A stretch of DNA of 5,003 nucleotides, taken from the NCBI GenBank assembly GCA_020201295.1, contig JAIVHA010000261.1, positions 1 through 5,003 on the forward strand, written 5' to 3'. Shown piece after piece: positions 1 through 5,003 of the stretch (its first letter is position 1; every line of letters begins with the position of its first letter). The stretch is from Lysobacteraceae bacterium. Lineage in GTDB: Bacteria > Pseudomonadota > Gammaproteobacteria > DSM-19610. The position numbers and the translations under genes are program-made. Under the pieces are notes generated by a model. That model was not told the DNA's origin. It worked only from the letters and a program-made list of their open reading frames with translations, and did no database searches.

Positions 1-19
1 CCCGCCAGTTACTGGCAGG
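1..19 (-). terminator. Probable csrA transcription terminator stem (cut by window edge)
   Basis: On the minus strand, 27 bases past the csrA stop codon, an 8-bp inverted repeat (bases 19-12 pairing with 8-1) closes a UAA triloop. Seven pairs are Watson-Crick and one is a G-U wobble. On the plus strand that pair would be a C-A mismatch, so the structure is better formed in the csrA transcript. A Rho-independent terminator would need a U run just after the stem. Those bases lie outside the window, so the call rests on stem and position alone. Confidence 0.45.
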
Positions 20-45
20 TAAAGGCTTGGGGGCTCGAAACCGGC

Positions 46-240
46 TTAGTTTTCGCCGGCGACGGGGCCTTCATCGCCCTCACTCTTGATGCGCTCGTAG
101 ATTTCTTCACGGTGCACGGCAACATCCTTGGGGGCATTGATACCAATACGTACCTGATTGCCCTTAACACCCAGCACGGTCACCGATACCTGGTCACCGA
201 TCATGAGGGTTTCACCGACTCGACGGGTCAAAATCAACAT
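46..240 (-). CDS. csrA: Carbon storage regulator CsrA (RsmA family)
   Basis: Small dimeric RNA-binding protein that binds GGA motifs in mRNA leaders, often over the ribosome binding site, and changes translation or stability. Family roles include carbon metabolism, motility, biofilm and virulence. The 64-residue product opens with MLILTRRVGETLMIGD and continues through VTVLGVKGNQVRIGI, NAPKDVAVHREEIYERI and a variable acidic tail, nearly matching E. coli CsrA (61 residues). The RNA-contact residues L4 and R44 are present. The ATG at 240 is chosen because family proteins start exactly at MLIL and GGAG lies 8 bases upstream; an in-frame GTG at 282 would add 14 unsupported residues. It follows lysC by 90 bases and is intact. 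Its leader suggests autoregulation. Confidence 0.97.
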   Translation of the reverse strand: MLILTRRVGETLMIGDQVSVTVLGVKGNQVRIGINAPKDVAVHREEIYERIKSEGDEGPVAGEN

Positions 241-248
241 AGTCCTTA

Positions 249-252
249 CTCC
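249..252 (-). promoter_or_regulatory. csrA ribosome binding site (GGAG)
   Basis: GGAG lies 8 bases before the csrA ATG at 240 and fixes that start. A second purine stretch, AAGGA (bases 247-243), sits only 2 bases from the ATG, too close for an ordinary Shine-Dalgarno. Both contain the GGA core that CsrA recognises, so a bound CsrA dimer would compete with the ribosome here. Confidence 0.65.
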
Positions 253-256
253 ATTA

Positions 257-284
257 TTCCAATCACCAAGGTTTCCAATCACCA
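257..284 (-). repeat. 12-base direct repeat in csrA leader
   Basis: TGGTGATTGGAA (minus-strand sense) occurs at 284-273 and again, perfectly, at 268-257, a 16-base period with 4 bases between copies. Each copy ends in the GGA core of a possible CsrA site. The repeat could instead be a binding site for a DNA-binding regulator, since its period is about one and a half helical turns. Confidence 0.6.
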
Positions 285-298
285 GACGTCGATGTCTG
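283..298. other. Imperfect 16-bp palindrome upstream of csrA
   Basis: CAGACGTCGATGTCTG is a palindrome except for one mismatched pair (288/293). It lies in the lysC-csrA gap and overlaps the upstream edge of the first direct-repeat copy by 2 bases. As RNA it would form a 5-bp stem with a 6-base loop; as DNA it could be an operator half-site pair. No regulator is recognised. Confidence 0.35.
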
Positions 299-330
299 AT
301 GTTCCTTGCCCCAAGCCGGGCCGCAGTTGA

Positions 331-822
331 TCAACTTCCCTGCTGCGACTGTTCCAGCTCGAAGGCGTCGTGCAAGGCCCTGACACCCAGTTCCAGGTAT
401 TTCTCATCCACCACCACGGAAATCTTGATCTCTGATGTGGAGATCATGCGGATGTTGATCCCTTCCTTGGCCAGGACCTTGAACATCTTGCTGGCGATAC
501 CTGCGTGGGAGCGCATACCCACACCCACCAGCGAAATCTTTACGATCTTTGCGTCACCGGACACCTGCCTGGCACCCAGTTCCAAAGACAGGGCCTGGAG
601 GATCTCCAGGGCCTTGTCGAAGTCATTGCGATGGACCGTGAAGGTGAAGTCCGTGGTGCCATCAGCACCCACGTTCTGCACGATCATGTCCACCTCTATA
701 TTGACATCCGAGACGGGGCCCAGGATCCGATGGGCGACACCGGGCTGATCCGGTACGCCCAGTATAGTCAGCTGAGCCTCGTTCTGGTTGAACGCGATGC
801 CTGAGATGAGCGCCTGTTCCAT
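331..822 (-). CDS. Probable in-frame aspartokinase beta subunit from an internal start in lysC
   Basis: Starting at Met247 of LysC this gives a 163-residue protein made only of the two regulatory ACT domains. In Bacillus subtilis and Corynebacterium glutamicum, lysC encodes a full-length alpha and an internally started beta subunit that assemble as alpha2beta2, and the beta start falls at the equivalent ME-x-A segment. Here ATG at 822 is preceded by GAGGA with a 7-base spacer, a better Shine-Dalgarno than that of lysC itself. The start and site are seen directly. Use of the start is inferred from those systems. The purine-rich GAGGAAGAA also simply encodes Glu-Glu-Glu, so chance is possible. 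Confidence 0.55.
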   Translation of the reverse strand: MEQALISGIAFNQNEAQLTILGVPDQPGVAHRILGPVSDVNIEVDMIVQNVGADGTTDFTFTVHRNDFDKALEILQALSLELGARQVSGDAKIVKISLVGVGMRSHAGIASKMFKVLAKEGINIRMISTSEIKISVVVDEKYLELGVRALHDAFELEQSQQGS

Positions 823-1560
823 GCCTTCTTCCTCAAACGTGATCAGTGTCCCGGGACCGTCCTTGAAGGAGGACAGCACGCGCAGGGGCACGTTGTATTT
901 GCCAGCGAATTCCACGGAACGGATCTGCAGTACCTTGGAGCCGAGGCTGGCCATTTCCAGCATTTCCTCGAAGGTGATGCGCTCCAGGCGCCGTGCCTTG
1001 GGCACGACGCGAGGGTCGGTGGTGTAGACCCCGTCCACGTCGGTGTAGATCTGGCATTCGTCGGCCTTGAGGGCCGCGGCCAGGGCCACGGCCGTGGTAT
1101 CGGAGCCACCCCGGCCCAGGGTGGTGATGTTGCCGTGTTCATCCGCGCCCTGGAATCCGGCCACTACCACCACGCGCCCGTCCGCCAGATCCCGGCGTAC
1201 GCGGGCGCCGTCGATGTCGCGAATGCGCGCCTTGTTATGGGCGCTGTCCGTGAGGATGTGAACCTGGGGGCCGGTGTAGGAGCGCGCCGGGCAACCCCGG
1301 GCCTCCAGGGCCATGGCCAGCAATGCGATGGTGACCTGCTCGCCGGTGGACAGTAGCACGTCCAGCTCCCGGCCCTCGGGGCGCGGGGCGATGTGGCGGG
1401 CCAGGCCCAGCAGACGGTCGGTCTCTCCGCTCATGGCGGAGACCACCACCACCACCTCATGGCCTTCCTTGCGGTGGGCCAGCACCTTGTCGGCCACGTG
1501 CTGGATACGCTCCACCGTGCCCACCGAGGTGCCGCCGTATTTCTGGACGATCAATGCCAT
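331..1560 (-). CDS. lysC: Aspartate kinase (aspartokinase), LysC type with two ACT domains
   Basis: Phosphorylates L-aspartate with ATP to 4-phospho-aspartate, the first step towards lysine (and diaminopimelate), threonine, methionine and isoleucine, in the cytosol. The 409 residues match the usual length of the Pseudomonas-type enzyme. The amino-acid kinase domain covers about residues 1-245: KYGGTSVG (7-14), VVVVSAMSGETDRL (37-50), LSTGEQV (70-76), GRGGSDTTA (149-157) and YTDVDGVYTTDPR (172-184). Two ACT domains follow (about 262-405), with VDMIVQNV (290-297) and MISTSEIKISVV (372-383), the usual site of lysine/threonine feedback. There is no homoserine dehydrogenase domain. The ATG at 1560 gives the family start MALIVQK, but no clear Shine-Dalgarno precedes it. 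The gene is intact and lies between alaS and csrA. Confidence 0.96.
   Translation of the reverse strand: MALIVQKYGGTSVGTVERIQHVADKVLAHRKEGHEVVVVVSAMSGETDRLLGLARHIAPRPEGRELDVLLSTGEQVTIALLAMALEARGCPARSYTGPQVHILTDSAHNKARIRDIDGARVRRDLADGRVVVVAGFQGADEHGNITTLGRGGSDTTAVALAAALKADECQIYTDVDGVYTTDPRVVPKARRLERITFEEMLEMASLGSKVLQIRSVEFAGKYNVPLRVLSSFKDGPGTLITFEEEGMEQALISGIAFNQNEAQLTILGVPDQPGVAHRILGPVSDVNIEVDMIVQNVGADGTTDFTFTVHRNDFDKALEILQALSLELGARQVSGDAKIVKISLVGVGMRSHAGIASKMFKVLAKEGINIRMISTSEIKISVVVDEKYLELGVRALHDAFELEQSQQGS
830..834 (-). promoter_or_regulatory. Internal ribosome binding site (GAGGA) for lysC beta start
   Basis: GAGGA at 834-830 lies 7 bases before the in-frame ATG at 822-820, an ideal spacing. 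It falls in the linker between the kinase domain and the first ACT domain of LysC, where a separate regulatory subunit would be expected to begin. Confidence 0.5.
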
Positions 1561-1657
1561 ATCTATGCCAGTACCAGGCTCGTCAATTCCGTTATCTGCC
1601 CTTGGGCTCAGAGGCAGACATTAAACACGAATGTGTAGGTCATATAAAGGAATCGTT
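1561..1657 (-). promoter_or_regulatory. alaS-lysC intergenic region with weak candidate lysC promoter
   Basis: This 97-base gap holds the best promoter-like pair in the window: TTTATA (1648-1643), a 17-base spacer and TTTAAT (1625-1620). The -10 matches the sigma-70 consensus at 5 of 6 positions, but the -35 at only 3. A start near 1613 would leave a leader of about 50 bases. A 7-bp inverted repeat, one pair being G-U in the RNA sense, spans 1618-1595 with a 10-base loop. No U run follows it, so it is not a clear terminator. The gap is too short for a lysine riboswitch. No strong Shine-Dalgarno precedes lysC. Confidence 0.3.
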
Positions 1658-3972
1658 TCAGCTGAGCTGCTCACGAATCCATCCGGGCACCGCAGCCAGG
1701 GCCACGGTCAGGCCCGCCGGGTCGTTGCCGCCGGCCATGGCCATGTCCGGCCGGCCACCGCCCTTGCCGCCCACCTGCTGGGCCACCACGTTGACCAGTT
1801 CACCGGCCTTGATGCGCCCGGTCTGTCCCTGGGTCACGCCGGCCACCAGGCTCACCTTGCCGTCCTTGACCGTGGCCAGCACCACGGCGGCTTCGCCCAG
1901 CTTGTTCTTGAGCTGATCCACCGTGTCGCGCAGGGACTTGGGATCGGCCCCTTCCAGATGGGCCGCCAGCACCTTGATGCCGTTCACCTCGACCGCCTGG
2001 TCCGCCAGGCTGGAGCCGGCCGCACTGGCCAGCTTGCCCTTGAGGGCCTCCAGTTCCTTCTCCAGTTGGCGGCTGCGTTCCACCATCTGGGCGACCTTCT
2101 CGTCCAGGTCACCACGGCCGGCCTTCACCAGTTCCGCCACCCGGGAGAGGTTCTTCTCCGTCTCGCCTATGTAGTTCAGCGCGTTCTCGCCGGTCACCGC
2201 CTCGATGCGGCGGATGCCCGAGGCCACGCCGGATTCGGACAGGATCTTGAACAGGCCGATGTCGCCGGTACGGCGCACATGGACCCCGCCACACAGCTCC
2301 GTGGAGAAGTCACCCATGGAAAGCACCCGCACCTCGTCGCCGTATTTCTCGCCGAACAGGGCCATGGCGCCGGACTCCAGCGCCTGGTCGATGGGCATGA
2401 TGCGCGCCTCGGCCTCGGCGTTGGCGCGGATGGCCCCGTTGACCCGGCGCTCGATGCGCTCCAGCTCCTCGGCGGTGACCGGCTGAAAGTGGGAGAAATC
2501 AAAGCGCAGGCGGTCAGGGGCCACCAGGGAGCCCTTCTGTTGCACGTGATCGCCCAGGATCTCCCGCAACGCGGCGTGCATCAGATGGGTCGCAGAGTGA
2601 TTGAGCACCACCGCCTGGCGGCGGGCCTGGTCCACCTTGGCCCCCAGAACATCGCCTCTGGCGAGGCGCCCTTCTACCAGGCGACCCGTGTGCGCGTGTG
2701 CAGCGCCGTGCTTGTGGGTGTCGGTCACCTCGAAGATCACGCCCTCGGCGAGCAACTCACCGGTGTCACCCACCTGGCCGCCGGATTCGGCGTAGAAAGG
2801 GGTCTCATCCAGCACCACCAGACGGTCTTGCCGGGGATCTCGCTACCCTTGAGCCCGGCGATGTCCTCTTCCAGGATGCGCAGACCCTTCTCCAGGGTCT
2901 CTGCAAAGCGTTCCTCTTCCTGGCGCAGCACCCGTTCCACCATGGGCTGGGCCTTGACCAGTTCCGGATAGGCCTCGCCCATCTCAGTGACCAGCGGACC
3001 CACCAGACGGTGGAAGAAGGCATCGTTCAGGCCCAGCTTGTGGCCATGACGGGCCGCGCGCCGAATGATGCGTCGCAGCACGTAGCCGCGGCCCTCGTTG
3101 GCAGGCATGACACCATCGGTGACCAGGAAACTGCAGGAGCGGATATGGTCGGCGATCACCCGCAGGGACGGGCTGGCGGGATCGGCACCCTTCGCCATGT
3201 CCCGGATGGCGCGAATCAGGTTCTGGAACAGGTCGATCTCGTAGTTGGCATGCACACCCTGCATGACGGCGGCCAGGCGTTCCAGCCCCATGCCGGTGTC
3301 CACGGAAGGGCTCGGCAGGGGCGTGAGATTACCGTCCTTGTCCCGGTCGTATTGCATGAACACCAGGTTCCAGATCTCGATGTAACGATCACCATCCGCC
3401 TCGGAGGTGCCGGGGGGGCCACCGGGTACCTCGGGGCCGTGATCAAAGAAGATCTCGGTGCAAGGACCGCAGGGACCGGTATCTCCCATGGACCAGAAGT
3501 TGTCGGAGGCGCCGATGCGAGAAAAGCGTGCAGGGTCGACACCGATCTCCTTGAGCCAGATATCGGCGGCCTCGTCGTCATCCTCGTACACCGTCACCCA
3601 GAGTTTGTCCTCGGGGAGTTTCAGCACCTGGGTCAGGTACTCCCAGGCGTAGCGGATGGCCTCATGCTTGAAGTAGTCACCGAAGCTGAAGTTACCCAGC
3701 ATCTCGAAGAAGGTGTGATGCCGGGCGGTGTAGCCCACGTTCTCCAGGTCGTTGTGCTTGCCGCCGGCGCGCACACAACGCTGGGAGCTGGTGGCCCGCA
3801 CATAGGGGCGTTGCTCGCGGCCCAGGAAGACATCCTTGAACTGCACCATGCCCGCGTTGGTGAACAACAGGGTCGGATCGTTGGCCGGGATCAGCGGGCT
3901 CGACGCCACCACCTCATGGCCCTTGGACCTGAAGTATTCGAGGAAGCTAGTGCGAAGTTCAGCGCTTTTCAT
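1658..3972 (-). pseudogene. alaS: Alanine--tRNA ligase, disrupted by an internal deletion and frameshift
   Basis: AlaRS charges tRNA-Ala with alanine and hydrolyses mischarged Ser/Gly-tRNA-Ala. The gene is in two frames. The first runs from ATG 3972 for 384 family-like residues: class II motifs 1 and 2 (NDPTLLFTNAGM, TSSQRCVRAGGKHNDLENVG), GDTGPCGPCTEI, VDTGMGLER and motif 3 GRGYVLRRIIRRA (294-306). It then reads 27 foreign residues to a stop at 2737. The second frame, from about 2820, resumes at VVLDETPFYAESGG and carries the editing site (NHSATH, then CGGVH), a helical stretch and the C-Ala segment GGKGGGRPDMA, ending at 1658. About 95 residues between GKTV and VVLD are absent, and the frames do not join. 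An undamaged gene would encode about 865 residues (E. coli: 876). The start fits the family N-terminus MKSAELR, but no clear Shine-Dalgarno precedes it. Confidence 0.9.
2819..2822 (-). other. Deletion/frameshift junction in alaS
   Basis: Reading the minus strand, GGC AAG ACC GTC (Gly-Lys-Thr-Val, ending at 2821) is followed by two bases, TG, and then GTG GTG CTG GAT (Val-Val-Leu-Asp from 2818) in another frame. In E. coli AlaS the matching points lie near residues 395 and 491. About 283 bases are therefore missing, a number that leaves remainder 1 when divided by 3. No repeat or insertion sequence is seen at the junction; at most 1-2 bases of microhomology are possible. Confidence 0.8.
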
Positions 3973-4023
3973 AAGGGTCTGTGGTTCCGGTCCGTTGCCG
4001 CGGTCAATTCAAGAGCGTGATGT
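3973..4023 (-). other. recX-alaS spacer, no recognisable signal
   Basis: These 51 bases separate the recX stop from the alaS ATG. TTGACC (minus strand) resembles a -35 box but has no acceptable -10 at 16-18 bases. No terminator stem with a U run and no strong Shine-Dalgarno is visible, so alaS may be read through from recA-recX. Confidence 0.4.
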
Positions 4024-4426
4024 TCAATGCCTTTTCAGTACCCGTCGCACCAGGTCGGCGGGAAAGCCCCGATACTGTAGATAGCGGGCCCGTTTGGCCC
4101 ATTCCCGGGCATCTTCGGCGGGTGTCTCGCCGAAACGCCGCAGTGCTGTGGCCTGGGCCTTCGCGCAGTTCGCCTGCGATGCGTACGGGACCATAGCCCT
4201 GTTGGACCCGGTGGCGGACAAAGATCTCCACGAAACGGGTATCACTCTGCAACTTCTCGGCGGCCAGTCTATCCAGGGCCGCCTCCAGGGCGTCCCCCTC
4301 GTGTCCTTTGAGGGAGAGCTTGCGTCGCAGTTCCGTCCGGCTGTGCTCCCGGCGCACCAGCAGCCGCATGGCATCGCCATAGGGGTCGGACGGTGGTGAC
4401 TCAGGCCTCGGCCGATTCCGCCTCAT
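4024..4426 (-). pseudogene. recX: Regulatory protein RecX, disrupted by a short deletion and frameshift
   Basis: RecX binds RecA filaments and inhibits their growth and ATPase, damping recombination and the SOS response. The first frame encodes MRLLVRREHSRTELRRKL (from 4369), ALDRLAAEKLQSDTRFVEIFV and the RecX signature GYGPVRIAGELRE, ending near 4160. Family sequence then resumes one frame over: ALRRFGETPAEDAREWAKRA, RYLQYRGFPADLVRRVLKRH, stop at 4024. About 22-24 residues normally present between the two (third-repeat helices and the conserved Trp region) are absent, so this is not a simple one-base slip. The joined pieces give about 115-134 residues against 166 in E. coli. The start is uncertain. 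ATG 4426, used here, overlaps the recA end by 26 bases and gives the usual ~19 residues before MRLL; ATG 4369 gives none. Neither has a good Shine-Dalgarno. Confidence 0.8.
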
Positions 4427-5003
4427 CCGTCTCATCCGCCTTGGCCGCCCCACGCTTGGGCAGATACTTCTCGCGGAGCTGACGTTCGATGTCATCGGCC
4501 ATTTCCGGATGTTCCCTGAGGAAGGTGCGGGCGTTGTCCTTGCCCTGGCCGATGCGTTCGCCCTTGTAGCTGTACCAGGCGCCGGACTTGTCCACGAGGC
4601 CGTCCTTCACGCCCATGTCGATGAGCTCGCCCAGCAGGGAGATACCCTCGCCGTAGAGGATCTCGAATTCCGCCTGTTTGAAGGGCGGGGCCACCTTGTT
4701 CTTGACCACCTTCACACGGGTCTCGTTGCCGATCACCTCGTCGCCCTTCTTGATGGCGCCGATGCGGCGGATGTCCAGACGCACAGAGGCGTAGAATTTG
4801 AGCGCGTTGCCGCCGGTGGTGGTCTCCGGGTTGCCGAACATGACGCCGATCTTCATGCGGATCTGGTTGATGAAGATCACCATGGTGTTGGAACGCTTGA
4901 TGTTGGCGGTGAGCTTGCGCAGGGCCTGGGACATGAGCCGGGCCTGCAGGCCCACGTGGGTATCACCCATCTCACCCTCGATCTCGGCCTTCGGCGTGAG
5001 GGC
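4401..5003 (-). CDS. recA: Recombinase RecA, C-terminal part (5' end outside window)
   Basis: RecA polymerises on single-stranded DNA, drives homologous strand exchange with ATP, and triggers self-cleavage of LexA in the SOS response. The window holds the last 200 residues in one open frame, starting ALTPKAEIEGEMGD, about residue 150 by comparison with E. coli (353 residues). Visible landmarks are the L1-loop region (KAEIEGEMGDTHVGLQARL), FINQIR, and loop L2, GVMFGNPETTTGGNALKFYAS, a DNA-binding hallmark. These are followed by VRLDIRRIG, ETRVKVVKNK, FEILYGEGIS and GAWYSYKGERIGQGK. The C-terminal tail is acidic (KADETDEAESAEA), as expected for the autoinhibitory tail. The Walker A and B motifs lie upstream of the window. 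The frame is intact and recX follows directly with no terminator. Confidence 0.98.
   Translation of the reverse strand, partial: ALTPKAEIEGEMGDTHVGLQARLMSQALRKLTANIKRSNTMVIFINQIRMKIGVMFGNPETTTGGNALKFYASVRLDIRRIGAIKKGDEVIGNETRVKVVKNKVAPPFKQAEFEILYGEGISLLGELIDMGVKDGLVDKSGAWYSYKGERIGQGKDNARTFLREHPEMADDIERQLREKYLPKRGAAKADETDEAESAEA

Larger units (their letters stand above)
241..284 (-). promoter_or_regulatory. csrA leader with four GGA triplets, candidate CsrA autoregulatory site
   Basis: In the RNA sense, GGA occurs at 276-274, 260-258, 252-250 and 245-243, all within 36 bases before the csrA start, with centre spacings of 16, 8 and 7. The third lies in the GGAG Shine-Dalgarno and the fourth 2 bases from the ATG. 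The first two have the same context, ATTGGAA. E. coli CsrA is known to repress its own mRNA by binding several GGA sites that include the Shine-Dalgarno region. The layout here is the same in kind. The triplets are seen directly; binding is inferred. Confidence 0.5.

Noticed and set aside
20..45. TTCGA-containing stretch resembling a tRNA T-loop
   Set aside because: The flanking bases do not form a T stem or acceptor stem on either strand, so no tRNA is called.
253..258. AATAAT as a -10 box for csrA
   Set aside because: It matches the -10 consensus well, but no acceptable -35 lies 16-18 bases upstream, and the start would leave almost no leader.
241..282. 14-residue N-terminal extension of CsrA from GTG at 282
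   Set aside because: CsrA proteins start at MLIL, and the extension covers the Shine-Dalgarno and GGA leader, which behave as noncoding signals.
1631..2971. 446-codon open frame on the plus strand
   Set aside because: It lies antisense to alaS, has low-complexity His/Gly/Leu-rich composition and no recognisable domain. It is a by-product of GC-rich codon use in alaS.
3412..3418. Run of seven G as a possible sequencing indel
   Set aside because: The AlaRS frame reads correctly through it (GGPPGTSE), so no frame error is present here.
2698..4020. 440-codon open frame on the plus strand
   Set aside because: It is antisense to the alaS N-terminal half, without family motifs or a convincing ribosome binding site. 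The minus-strand frame clearly encodes AlaRS motifs.
2815..4165. Programmed ribosomal frameshifting in alaS and recX
   Set aside because: Frameshifting would preserve all family residues, but both sites also lack conserved blocks of sequence, and no slippery heptamer with a downstream structure is evident.

Overview
The window reads as a chromosomal housekeeping block from a fairly GC-rich gammaproteobacterium. The LysC, CsrA and RecA sequences resemble those of Pseudomonas and of the Chromatiales/Ectothiorhodospiraceae. The gene order recA-recX-alaS-lysC-csrA is an expanded form of the E. coli recA-recX-alaS-csrA order. The order and protein resemblances are from memory, so the family-level placement is inference.

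All genes lie on the minus strand, so transcription runs from base 5003 towards base 1. In that direction: the C-terminal ~200 residues of recA (5003-4401, cut by the window edge); recX (about 4426 or 4369 to 4024); alaS (3972-1658); a 97-base gap with a weak candidate promoter; lysC (1560-331) with a well-formed internal ribosome binding site for a probable beta subunit; a 90-base leader rich in GGA triplets; csrA (240-46); and a GC-rich hairpin at the window edge (19-1) that looks like the stem of the csrA terminator. No RNA gene, mobile element, CRISPR array or gene-free stretch over 300 bases is visible.

The main anomaly is that two neighbouring genes are broken in the same way. alaS has lost about 95 codons at base ~2820 and changes frame there. 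The missing part includes the LYDTYG segment, whose Asp recognises the G3:U70 pair of tRNA-Ala (D400 in E. coli). recX has lost about 22-24 codons near base ~4160 and also changes frame. recA, lysC and csrA are intact. Because alaS is normally essential and single-copy, collapsed or misassembled sequence is as likely as true gene decay.

Functionally the block joins recombinational repair (RecA and its inhibitor RecX), alanine charging of tRNA (AlaS), the first step of the aspartate amino-acid family (LysC) and global post-transcriptional control (CsrA). The csrA leader carries four GGA triplets, two of them inside a 12-base direct repeat and one in the Shine-Dalgarno sequence, which fits CsrA repressing its own translation.
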